From the NCBI RefSeq assembly GCF_017873955.1, contig NZ_JAGGKS010000005.1:124001-188000 (forward strand): a DNA stretch of 64,000 nucleotides. Reading direction: 5' to 3'. The notes below the pieces were generated by a model. That model was not told the DNA's origin, ran no database searches, and saw only the letters and a program-made list of their open reading frames with translations. The stretch is from Sedimentibacter acidaminivorans (lineage in GTDB: Bacteria; Bacillota; Clostridia; Tissierellales; Sedimentibacteraceae). Below, piece after piece: positions 9,020 to 17,038 of this stretch; within the stretch, counting starts at the first letter, position 1; each line of letters begins with the position of its first letter. A program made the translations under genes and the position numbers.

Positions 9020-10213
9020 ATGAGCATTACAGATACGCCTAGAGCCAATCAGCTGCATATTGGTATATTTGGAAAAAGGAATAGTGGAAAATCTTCATTG
9101 ATAAATGCGCTCACAAATCAAGAAGTTGCACTTGTATCGGATATAGCGGGTACAACTACAGATCCAGTTTATAAATCTATGGAAATTCACGGTATAGGTC
9201 CATGTGTTTTCATTGATACAGCAGGATTTGATGATATAGGTGAGCTAGGTCAATTACGTATTGATAAAACTAAGAAAGCAATTGATAAAATAGATATTGC
9301 TATAATGGTGTTAAATGATAGTGAACTTAAAGAAGAATTAGAATGGATAGAAATTTTAAAGCAGCGTAAAATTCCTTTAATTTCAATATTAAACAAAATA
9401 GATATTATAAATAATATTGAGGATATGTGCAATGAAGTAAAACTTAAATATGATTTATCTCCAATTATAGCAAGTGCAAAAGATAAAATAGGCTTAGAAA
9501 AAATTAGAGAAGAAATTTTGAGGGTATTACCAGAAGGGTATGAAGTTAAGAGTATAACAGGAGGGCTAGCTCATATTGGTGACACTGTACTTCTTGTAAT
9601 GCCTCAAGATATACAAGCACCAAAAGGACGACTTATATTGCCACAGGTACAAACTATTAGAGATTTGCTGGATAAAAAGTGTATTGTAATAAGTTCTACT
9701 GTGGATAGTTTAGACAAGGCACTAGACAGTCTTTCTAAGCCTCCTAATTTAATTATCACAGACTCACAAGTATTTAAAACAGTGTATGATAAGAAACCTC
9801 ATGAAAGTAAACTAACTTCATTTTCTGTATTGTTTGCAAATTATAAAGGAGATCTGAATTTTTTTGTGGAAGGGACCAATTCAATTGAAAAGCTTACGGA
9901 AAAGTCTAAAGTATTAATTGCTGAAGCATGTACTCATGCACCATTATCTGAGGATATAGGTAGAGAAAAAATTCCTAATATGTTGCGTAAAAAGGTAGGT
10001 GAAAATCTTACCATTGAAGTGGTAAGTGGCTCTGATTTTCCAGATGATTTAACTTCTTATGATCTAATTATTCAATGTGGATCATGTATGTTCAATAGAA
10101 AATATGTTATGTCACGTATTGAAAGAGCAAGCAGGCAAGGCGTTCCTATGACTAACTATGGTGTTGTAATTGCTTACTTAGCTGGAATATTAGATAAAAT
10201 TGATTTGAATTAA
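9020..10213 (+). CDS. hydF: [FeFe]-hydrogenase maturation GTPase HydF
   Basis: Scaffold GTPase that receives the two-iron precursor and delivers it to the hydrogenase. The N-terminal Era-like GTPase domain has P-loop GKRNSGKSS (18-26), switch DIAGTTTDP, DTAGFDD, and NKID. The C-terminal half carries the iron-sulfur ligands: CTH in ACTHAPLSED and the CxxC of IQCGSCMFN. In most HydF proteins the residue before that CxxC is histidine (HCxxC); here it is glutamine, a visible difference in cluster ligation. Length 397 is normal. A strong terminator follows. HydE and HydF together support the presence of an [FeFe] hydrogenase elsewhere in the genome. Confidence 0.93.
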   Translation: MSITDTPRANQLHIGIFGKRNSGKSSLINALTNQEVALVSDIAGTTTDPVYKSMEIHGIGPCVFIDTAGFDDIGELGQLRIDKTKKAIDKIDIAIMVLNDSELKEELEWIEILKQRKIPLISILNKIDIINNIEDMCNEVKLKYDLSPIIASAKDKIGLEKIREEILRVLPEGYEVKSITGGLAHIGDTVLLVMPQDIQAPKGRLILPQVQTIRDLLDKKCIVISSTVDSLDKALDSLSKPPNLIITDSQVFKTVYDKKPHESKLTSFSVLFANYKGDLNFFVEGTNSIEKLTEKSKVLIAEACTHAPLSEDIGREKIPNMLRKKVGENLTIEVVSGSDFPDDLTSYDLIIQCGSCMFNRKYVMSRIERASRQGVPMTNYGVVIAYLAGILDKIDLN

Positions 10214-10218
10214 TCAAA

Positions 10219-10265
10219 AGACTGCCTCAAGATAGAAATTTTATCTGCTTTGAGGCAGTCTCTTA
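10219..10265. terminator. Bidirectional terminator between hydF and the Lrp-type gene
   Basis: A perfect 12-bp stem AGACTGCCTCAA (10219-10230) with TTGAGGCAGTCT (10250-10261) serves the two convergent genes. Confidence 0.88.
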
Positions 10266-10268
10266 CAT

Positions 10269-10709
10269 TTACACTTCATCATACAATGAAGATAATATCA
10301 ATACAGTTGATGATTCTTTAACTCCATCAATTTTATATAATTCATCTTGAAGTGTTTTTAATTCAAGGGGAGTTGTGGCACGAATTTTCATTAGGATACA
10401 CCAAGTACCTGTTACAATATGACATTCCTCAATTATTAAATTTGGAATTTTTAATTTTTTTAATTCTATAAGCATTTTATCATAATTAGTAGTTCTTACT
10501 CTTAGAGAAACCATTGCATTTGTAACATATCCGAGCTTAATCCAGTTTATGTTTGCTTTATATCCAGATATTATACCTTGATCTTCTAATTTATTGACTC
10601 TGTTATGAATTGCAGGTCTAGATAAATTTAGTCGTTTTGATAATTCTTCGTGTGAAATTCTTCCTTCTTTTTCAATAATATTTATAATTTGCATATCTAA
10701 TGAGTCCAT
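10269..10709 (-). CDS. Lrp/AsnC-family transcriptional regulator
   Basis: One-component regulator sensing an amino acid or related metabolite. The N-terminal helix-turn-helix (MDSLDMQIINIIEKEGRISHEELSKRL onward) is followed by the RAM ligand-binding domain, with the typical ...SLRVRTTNYDKML and HIVTGTWCILMKI strands. I start it at ATG 10709, preceded by GAGGAAA; the longer frame to 10742 has no ribosome site, and 146 residues is the usual Lrp length. It is divergent from the lipoprotein and D-serine dehydratase genes, so an amino-acid-responsive role over dsdA is plausible but not shown. Confidence 0.9.
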   Translation of the reverse strand: MDSLDMQIINIIEKEGRISHEELSKRLNLSRPAIHNRVNKLEDQGIISGYKANINWIKLGYVTNAMVSLRVRTTNYDKMLIELKKLKIPNLIIEECHIVTGTWCILMKIRATTPLELKTLQDELYKIDGVKESSTVLILSSLYDEV

Positions 10710-10961
10710 AATTGTTTCCTCGCTTTCTTGTATTTCATTCAAATCGTAAAATTATATGTTTCAAATCATACGAACAGACATAATATACCATATAAAATGA
10801 CATTTTGTAAATGTTCTTTTAAAAATTTTTTTATTATTATAGTACTATACTATAAAATTATTAATTTTTTTGAATTATAATAAATTAAAATTTGTATATG
10901 GATAAAAAATTAGTTTTAGGAAATTATAGGAGTAAATATATAATAAATTTGGAGGAATTAC

Positions 10962-11777
10962 ATGAGAAACATGAAAAAAACAATAGTTATATTAATTTTT
11001 ATATTATCCCTAAACCTTGTTTTTGTAGGTTGTACAAACAACGGAGAAGAAAATAATGGAAATGGAAATAATTTAAATAGAGACGAACAGACTGGAGAAA
11101 ACAGTATTGGTTCACAAGGACAGGATGTTATATTAGGTAAATATAATACTCAGGGACGAATAGTTAAAATTGATGAAAGTGGAATTCACGTGCAAGTTAA
11201 TGATAAAGTTGAAAAATATAATGTTGCAAATGAGAGAGCTAGCAATCATTATGTTGGTGAATATGTAGGACTGAACAAGCTTGATGGGGATAATTATGAT
11301 ATCTTTGCAGATGAAACATACGATTATAAGAATAGAGTTACACCAACAGGCGGCTCAATTAAAAGAGTAACAGGAACCGTTGGAGAAGTAAAAGATAATT
11401 TTGTAACTGCAGTAACAGAAATGGGTGATATGAAATTATCACATGAAGGAAATTTTAATTTAGAAAGTGGCTCTCAAGTAATGTTTGATTACATAGAGTT
11501 GCCAGACGGAAATCAAATGTTATCATATTATGATGAAGCTTCTAAAATCAATGTTGATGTTAAAGAAATATCAAGAGATGCATCTGGTATGATGATGATT
11601 TTTGCAGTTGCTTTAGATAATAAGGAATATGATATTAGGCTGGACACAGAGACTGTAACAAATTTTGCTCTTTCATCTTTAAAGGTCAATGATAAGATAA
11701 TAGTTTATCCTGATGAGATGACAGGAGATGTACCAGCCGTGGTTAATGCAAAATTAATTGTTATGGCTGAAAAATAA
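10962..11777 (+). CDS. Hypothetical lipoprotein with repeated beta-type segments
   Basis: Secreted, lipid-anchored protein of unknown function. The signal peptide ends in the lipobox FVGC (Cys about residue 25), followed by an Asn/Gly/Glu-rich linker (about 26-55). The rest consists of short alternating strands with recurring phrases such as GRIVKIDESGIHVQVNDK, TGTVGEVKDNFVTAVTEMG and MFAVALDNKEYDIRLDTET-like patterns, suggesting three copies of a small OB- or beta-barrel-like unit. GGAGG lies six bases before the ATG. I do not recognise a named family. It precedes dsdA by about 80 bp and may or may not share its promoter. Confidence 0.75.
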   Translation: MRNMKKTIVILIFILSLNLVFVGCTNNGEENNGNGNNLNRDEQTGENSIGSQGQDVILGKYNTQGRIVKIDESGIHVQVNDKVEKYNVANERASNHYVGEYVGLNKLDGDNYDIFADETYDYKNRVTPTGGSIKRVTGTVGEVKDNFVTAVTEMGDMKLSHEGNFNLESGSQVMFDYIELPDGNQMLSYYDEASKINVDVKEISRDASGMMMIFAVALDNKEYDIRLDTETVTNFALSSLKVNDKIIVYPDEMTGDVPAVVNAKLIVMAEK

Positions 11778-11859
11778 TTAGTGTATAATTATCTTGCAAA
11801 TGATATAATTCTGTTAAATATAAGCGATATAATGGAATTTAATTGAGGAGGTAATTATT

Positions 11860-13191
11860 CTGGATAAAAATGAATTGATAAAAAGTAATAAATATCTTAA
11901 ATTAGTTTCAGAATTAAAGGAAACATTGTGGATTAATGAAAAACAAAAACCTTATTTGAGAGCAGAATCTATAATAAATATAGGTACTGAACGAATTGAT
12001 GATGCAGAACAAAGGTTGAATAAATTTGCACCATTAATCGAAAAATTGTTTCCTGAAACTAGATTATCCAATGGTATTATAGAATCGCCATTAAAAGAAA
12101 TAAAAAATATGAAAAGAAAATTAGAAATTTGTAACAATGTGCAGATTTCAGGAAATTTACTGTTAAAAATGGATAGTCATCTTGCGATAGCCGGTTCGGT
12201 TAAGGCTCGTGGTGGAATTTATGAAGTTTTGAAATATACTGAATCTATTGCCTTGAAAAATAATTTAATTACAGAAGAGGATGACTATTCTATATTAGCA
12301 GAGAAAAAATATAAAAATTTTTTTGGTCAATATACAATACAGGTTGGTTCAACAGGAAATTTGGGATTAAGCATTGGAATAACATCAGCAGCACTTGGTT
12401 TTAAGGTTAAAGTACATATGTCATCTGACGCAAAAAAGTGGAAGAAGGACTTGTTAAGGTCTAAAGGGGCAGAGGTTATTGAATACAATAGTGATTATTC
12501 TAAAGCTGTTGAAGAAGGACGTAGAATATCTGATTTAGATTCTATGAGTTATTTTGTAGATGATGAAAATTCAATAAATTTATTTTTAGGGTACAGCGTT
12601 GCAGCAAGGCGATTAGATAAACAGTTAGAGGATATTAACATAAATGTCGATGATGACCATCCTTTATTTGTTTATATTCCATGTGGAGTAGGAGGTGCAC
12701 CTGGTGGAATAACATATGGATTAAAAACCATATATAAAGATAATGTTCATTGCTTTTTTATAGAACCCACACACGCTTGCTGTATGTTAATAGGAATGGT
12801 ATCAGGGTTACATGATAAAATTAGTGTTCAGGATTTAGGACTTGATGGCATAACACATGCAGATGGTTTAGCTGTAGGAAGACCATCAAAACTAATAGGA
12901 AAAATGATGGATCATATTTTAAGTGGTATATTCACAATTGATGATTATAAACTTTATGACAATATGCGTAGTCTCTATGAAACGGAAAATATTAAAATAG
13001 AGCCATCGGCATGTGCATCATTTCAAGGATTAGCAATGTTGTATTCTTCAGAGGAAGGACAAAAATATATTAAAAAAAATGGGTTGCAAGATAAAATGAA
13101 TAATTCCACCCATATAGCATGGGCCACAGGAGGGAGCTTGGTTCCAGAGGAAGTTAATAAAACATTTTTAGAAACTTTCCTAAATAAATAA
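11860..13191 (+). CDS. dsdA: D-serine dehydratase (D-serine ammonia-lyase)
   Basis: PLP enzyme converting D-serine to pyruvate and ammonia. The PLP lysine lies in IAGSVKARGGIYE, the phosphate-binding glycine loop in CGVGGAPGG, and the DsdA signature STGNLGLSIGI is present. Length of about 443 matches E. coli DsdA (442). The start looks unusual: AGGAGGT at 11846-11852 points to an in-frame CTG at 11860 (7-nt spacing), which gives an N terminus DKNELIKSNKY; the first conventional start (TTG 11875) is too far from the ribosome site. Located beside an Lrp-type regulator. Confidence 0.9.
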   Translation: MDKNELIKSNKYLKLVSELKETLWINEKQKPYLRAESIINIGTERIDDAEQRLNKFAPLIEKLFPETRLSNGIIESPLKEIKNMKRKLEICNNVQISGNLLLKMDSHLAIAGSVKARGGIYEVLKYTESIALKNNLITEEDDYSILAEKKYKNFFGQYTIQVGSTGNLGLSIGITSAALGFKVKVHMSSDAKKWKKDLLRSKGAEVIEYNSDYSKAVEEGRRISDLDSMSYFVDDENSINLFLGYSVAARRLDKQLEDININVDDDHPLFVYIPCGVGGAPGGITYGLKTIYKDNVHCFFIEPTHACCMLIGMVSGLHDKISVQDLGLDGITHADGLAVGRPSKLIGKMMDHILSGIFTIDDYKLYDNMRSLYETENIKIEPSACASFQGLAMLYSSEEGQKYIKKNGLQDKMNNSTHIAWATGGSLVPEEVNKTFLETFLNK

Positions 13192-13303
13192 ATATATTAT
13201 TATGCTAGAATTAAATAATTGATGTTATTTTGTAAATATAATACTCAGTATGAATAAGTTTTAAAAATATGAATAAAAATTCCAATATGGTAAAATTTAG
13301 ATA

Positions 13304-13332
13304 TTGACAAAAACATTTTCATAGAATACAAT
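13304..13332 (+). promoter_or_regulatory. hutH promoter
   Basis: TTGACA (13304-13309), 17-nt spacer, TACAAT (13327-13332). Transcription would start near 13339, giving a leader of about 120 nt that contains the attenuator. Confidence 0.8.
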
Positions 13333-13363
13333 TTAATAAATTAGAAAAAAATATGACAGCCTA

Positions 13364-13431
13364 TAGATATAAGATATGAGGAGGCGAGTTTTGGTGTAAT
13401 TGTTATGCCAAGATTCGCTTTTTGTTTTTTT
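13364..13431 (+). promoter_or_regulatory. HutP-type antitermination site and attenuator ahead of hutH
   Basis: Three NAG triplets, TAG (13364-13366), AAG (13371-13373) and GAG (13378-13380), are each separated by the same four bases ATAT. This is the spacing recognised by the histidine-activated antiterminator HutP. Immediately after comes an intrinsic terminator: an 11-bp stem with two G-U pairs and one A/A mismatch (13384-13394 with 13408-13418) followed by a long T-run to 13431. HutP bound with histidine would prevent the hairpin and allow hutH transcription. The beginning of a hutP gene lies at 63813. Confidence 0.82.
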
Positions 13432-13457
13432 CTAAACAAAATCTAAGGAGGCTTATT

Positions 13458-14987
13458 ATGAATAAAGTAGTAATCACGGGGAATACATTAACATTAGAAG
13501 AAGTTGTTGGTGTTTGTAGAAAATATGATCAAGTTGAATTATCAGAATTGGCAAAAGAAAAAGTTTTGAAATCAAGAAAAATTGTGGACGATTTTGTTGA
13601 TAATGAAGATGTAGTATATGGTATAACTACAGGTTTTGGAAAATTTAGTGATGTAATTATTTCTAAGGAAGAATCAAAATTGCTACAGAAAAATTTAATT
13701 ATTACACATGCAGTAGGTGCAGGTAAACCATTTGCTACTGAAATTGTAAGAGGAATAATTTTGCTTAGAATTAATAATTTAGCTAAGGGTTATTCTGGTG
13801 CAAAACTTGAAACTATAGAAACTATGATTAATATGTTAAATAAAAAAGTTCATCCTATAGTTCCGGAGAAGGGTTCTCTTGGAGCAAGTGGTGATTTAGC
13901 TCCATTATCACATATGGTTCTTCCTATGATTGGTTTAGGAGAAGCTGAATATGATGGGGAAATTATGGATGGCAAGGAAGCAATGGAAAAAGCAGGTATT
14001 CCAGTTATAGAATTAACTTCTAAAGAAGGGCTTGCATTAATAAATGGAACACAGGTTATGACTTCTGTAGGAGCATTGGCTATTTATGATGCTATTAATT
14101 TGGTTAAGGCATCTGATATAGCAGCAGCACTTAGTTTTGAGGCTCAAAATGGAATTGTTACAGCTCTTGATCACAAAGTACATGATGTTAGACCTCATAA
14201 AGGGCAAATTGATTCAGCTAAAATATTGCTTCAACTTTTAGCGGATAGTCACATGACAACAAAACAAGGTGATATTAGGGTACAAGATGCTTATTCATTG
14301 AGATGTACACCTCAAGTACATGGCGCGAGTAAAGATGCTATAAATTATGTAAAAGAAAAAGTTGAAATAGAAATAAATTCAGTAACTGATAATCCAATTA
14401 TATTCCCAGAAACACTAGAAGGAATATCAGGTGGTAATTTCCACGGTCAGCCAATGGCATTAAGTTTTGATTTCTTGGCAATAGCACTTGCAGAGCTTGC
14501 CAATATTTCAGAGAGAAGACTTGAGAGACTTGTAAACCCTGCATTAAGTGGACTTCCAGCATTTTTAGTTGAGCATGGTGGACTTAACTCAGGCTTTATG
14601 ATTGTTCAATATTCAGCAGCAGCATTAGTTTCTGAAAATAAAGTATTAGCCCATCCAGCAAGTGTTGACAGTATACCGTCGTCAGCTAATCAAGAGGATC
14701 ATGTATCTATGGGAACAATAGCTTCAAGAAAAGCAAGAGAAATATTAGAAAATGCTAGAAGAGTTATTGCAATGGAAATTATGTGTGCATGTCAAGGAAT
14801 TGATTTAAGAGGTAACAAAGGTCTTGGTAAAGGTACAGCTCCAGTATACGAAGCTGTAAGAAAAGTTGTTCCAATGCTTACTGAAGATAGGCCATTGTAT
14901 GAAGATATTAATAGATGTGAAGAATTAATAATAAATGAAACAATAATAAAGGCATGCGAAGAAGATGCTGGTAAAATTGAGTTTTAA
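13458..14987 (+). CDS. hutH: Histidine ammonia-lyase
   Basis: First step of histidine breakdown: L-histidine to urocanate and ammonia, in the cytosol. The self-made MIO cofactor forms from the Ala-Ser-Gly of GSLGASGDLAPLSH (about residues 139-152), and YGITTGFGKF, QDAYSLRCTPQ and ITDNPIIF-like NSVTDNPIIFPE are family hallmarks. I place the start at ATG 13458 (AGGAGG eight bases upstream), giving 509 residues, the usual length; the longer frame begins inside the terminator T-run. It stands alone, 44 kb from the other hut genes, with its own promoter and HutP-type attenuator, and is followed by a terminator. Confidence 0.95.
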   Translation: MNKVVITGNTLTLEEVVGVCRKYDQVELSELAKEKVLKSRKIVDDFVDNEDVVYGITTGFGKFSDVIISKEESKLLQKNLIITHAVGAGKPFATEIVRGIILLRINNLAKGYSGAKLETIETMINMLNKKVHPIVPEKGSLGASGDLAPLSHMVLPMIGLGEAEYDGEIMDGKEAMEKAGIPVIELTSKEGLALINGTQVMTSVGALAIYDAINLVKASDIAAALSFEAQNGIVTALDHKVHDVRPHKGQIDSAKILLQLLADSHMTTKQGDIRVQDAYSLRCTPQVHGASKDAINYVKEKVEIEINSVTDNPIIFPETLEGISGGNFHGQPMALSFDFLAIALAELANISERRLERLVNPALSGLPAFLVEHGGLNSGFMIVQYSAAALVSENKVLAHPASVDSIPSSANQEDHVSMGTIASRKAREILENARRVIAMEIMCACQGIDLRGNKGLGKGTAPVYEAVRKVVPMLTEDRPLYEDINRCEELIINETIIKACEEDAGKIEF

Positions 14988-15007
14988 AAATATTTAGCAA
15001 TAAATAA

Positions 15008-15043
15008 GATGCAGTGGAGACAATCTATTGCATCCTTTTTTTG
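15008..15043 (+). terminator. hutH terminator
   Basis: GATGCA (15008-15013) pairs with TGCATC (15029-15034), with further inner pairing, followed by eight or more T residues. Confidence 0.8.
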
Positions 15044-15075
15044 TTCCAGTATTTTGTAATTTTAATTATATAATA

Positions 15076-15104
15076 TTGATTAAAATTTTTTGAGATGCTA
15101 TAAT
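15076..15104 (+). promoter_or_regulatory. Promoter of the DUF815 ATPase gene
   Basis: TTGATT (15076-15081), 17-nt spacer, TATAAT (15099-15104), about 35 bp before the start codon. Confidence 0.65.
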
Positions 15105-15139
15105 ATAGGACAAATCATAAAGGTGAAAGGAATAGTAAT

Positions 15140-16345
15140 ATGGCAGAAAATATATTAGCTAATTTAATAGTTTATAGAAATCTTTTGAATGATGAAATTG
15201 TAAAAAGGTATAATAATTTATATCTAGAGTACTTGAAATTTAATAGTTTAGAGAATAAGGATAGTTATTTAAATAAATATTATGAATTGTCTAGTTTAAT
15301 TATTTGTAAGGGATATGATTCCATATTTGATTATGTTTCTGATAAAATACTTTCAGATGAAAACATTTTTAGCTTAGATTGTGAAAAAGGCGTATTAATA
15401 AATGACAAAATAAAGAAGGTAGTTTATCATGATGTATCTGTTTTAAAGAAGTTTTTTGAACTGCCTATAAAAGGTATGGCAAACTATGCTTCAGACATGA
15501 ATAATTTTATTAATTTCAGTAATAAAGAAAGATTGACAGAAATTATTAAGAACAACAATATAGAAAAAATATACGATTATCTACAAAATGAATATACAAT
15601 AAGTGGTTGTGGAAAATATAGGAATAATTATGCCTTTAGTGTTGATGCTGATGGGAAAATAGTATCGGTAGATAATTTTAATCCAGTAGAAATGGATAGC
15701 ATTTATGGCTACAAAAGTCAGAAACATAAAATTATTGAAAATACTCAAAAATTTGTTTCGGGTCAATATGCACTTAATGCACTATTAGTTGGAGATAGTG
15801 GAACTGGTAAATCAACTACTGTAAAATCTCTCATACCAATGCTCAAAGATAAGAAGTTAAGGCTGATAGAAGTTGAAAAGGATAATTTATATTACATTCC
15901 TAAAATAGTTGAAACATTGAAAAATCGTGGAATGTATTTTATAATATTTATTGATGATTTGTCATTTGAAAGCAATGAAAATAGTTATAAGTATTTGAAA
16001 TCAGTGGTTGAAGGAAGTATATATGAGCAGCCTAGAAATATTTTATTTTATGTTACTTCAAACAGAAAGCATTTAATTAAAGAAAGCATGATTGATAGAC
16101 AAAATGAAGTTCATTTGAGAGATGCAATAAATGAGCAAACATCATTATCCGATAGATTTGGATTGACGATATTATATAGTGAACCAAATCAAAATGAATA
16201 TTTTGAAATAGTATTAGGCTTGGCAGAATCATATAGTATTCATTATGATAGTAAGGAAGAGTTTCTAGCTGATGCTAAAAAATTTGCAATGCAAAATGGT
16301 GGAAGGACTGGTAGAAGTGCTGTTCAATATATTAAAACGCTATAA
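15140..16345 (+). CDS. DUF815-family AAA ATPase
   Basis: Cytosolic P-loop ATPase. The N-terminal half (about 1-185) is helical and family-specific. The AAA module follows: MDSIYGYKSQKHKIIENT (about 192-209), Walker A GDSGTGKST (about 220-228), Walker B FIIFIDDLSFE (about 269-279), and a sensor-like YVTSNRKHLI with an arginine-rich region. The C-terminal helices carry GGRTGRSAVQY. These features match DUF815/YcdA-type ATPases, whose role is not established. It has its own promoter and a gap of about 100 bp before the sigma factor gene, so it is probably monocistronic. Confidence 0.87.
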   Translation: MAENILANLIVYRNLLNDEIVKRYNNLYLEYLKFNSLENKDSYLNKYYELSSLIICKGYDSIFDYVSDKILSDENIFSLDCEKGVLINDKIKKVVYHDVSVLKKFFELPIKGMANYASDMNNFINFSNKERLTEIIKNNNIEKIYDYLQNEYTISGCGKYRNNYAFSVDADGKIVSVDNFNPVEMDSIYGYKSQKHKIIENTQKFVSGQYALNALLVGDSGTGKSTTVKSLIPMLKDKKLRLIEVEKDNLYYIPKIVETLKNRGMYFIIFIDDLSFESNENSYKYLKSVVEGSIYEQPRNILFYVTSNRKHLIKESMIDRQNEVHLRDAINEQTSLSDRFGLTILYSEPNQNEYFEIVLGLAESYSIHYDSKEEFLADAKKFAMQNGGRTGRSAVQYIKTL

Positions 16346-16390
16346 TTAAATTATTGTTTAACTAGAGTTTTAAATATTTATTTATGTTAT

Positions 16391-16418
16391 GGAACAATTA
16401 TAGAAAAACTATCGTCTA
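16391..16418 (+). promoter_or_regulatory. ECF-type promoter ahead of the sigma factor gene
   Basis: GGAAC (16391-16395), a 17-nt gap, then CGTCTA (16413-16418) match the GGAAC/CGTC elements of ECF sigma promoters. The site lies 25 bp ahead of an ECF sigma gene, so autoregulation is the likely reading. Confidence 0.65.
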
Positions 16419-16443
16419 ATAAATAAGCGAACGGGGTGGAAAA

Positions 16444-17025
16444 ATGAAAGACAATGAGCTATGGCTAATAGAACAAAGTCGGAAGGGAAATGTTGAAGCA
16501 TTTGAAGAATTAATAAAGGAACATAAAAAAAGTGCATATAAAATAGCACTTAGAGTGCTTAGAAATGTAGAAGATGCAGAAGATATTTCTCAAGAAGCAT
16601 TGATAAAAGTTTTTAAAAACATACAAAATTTTAATATGCAATCTACCTTTAAGGTTTGGATGTACAGAATAGTTGTAAATGCATGCCTTGACTTTAAACG
16701 CAAAAAAACAATTGATGCATATTCCCTTGATGAAACTATTAAATTTGATGGAAACAATGAAGTAAAAAAAGAAATTGAAGATAACACAAATAATCCCGAC
16801 GTGATGATTGAAAAAAATTTTGATAGTAAAATGGTTAGTGATGCAGTAAATAAACTTGATGATGATTTTAAAACAATTATTATTTTAAGAGATATTAAAG
16901 GCTTTTCATATCAAGAAATTTCACAAATATTGTCTTGTAATTTAGGTACTGTTAAATCTAGATTGAGTAGAGCTAGAAAAAATCTAAAACAAATTATTGA
17001 AGAAGAAATAAAAATTCAGTACTAA
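16444..17025 (+). CDS. ECF-family RNA polymerase sigma factor
   Basis: Alternative sigma factor directing polymerase to stress-type promoters. Region 2 is seen at about residues 20-90 (AFEELIKEHKKSAYKIALRVLRN...DISQEALIKVFKNI with the promoter-melting FKVWMYRIVVNACLDF). Region 4 at about 130-185 has the helix-turn-helix GFSYQEISQILSCNLGTVKSRLSRARKNL. Length 193 is typical of the SigW/RpoE group. GGGGTGG precedes the ATG. Its anti-sigma factor begins 13 bp after the stop, and a matching ECF promoter lies just upstream, so the pair probably controls its own expression. The inducing stress is not visible. Confidence 0.93.
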   Translation: MKDNELWLIEQSRKGNVEAFEELIKEHKKSAYKIALRVLRNVEDAEDISQEALIKVFKNIQNFNMQSTFKVWMYRIVVNACLDFKRKKTIDAYSLDETIKFDGNNEVKKEIEDNTNNPDVMIEKNFDSKMVSDAVNKLDDDFKTIIILRDIKGFSYQEISQILSCNLGTVKSRLSRARKNLKQIIEEEIKIQY

Positions 17026-17038
17026 GGTGGTGATAATA

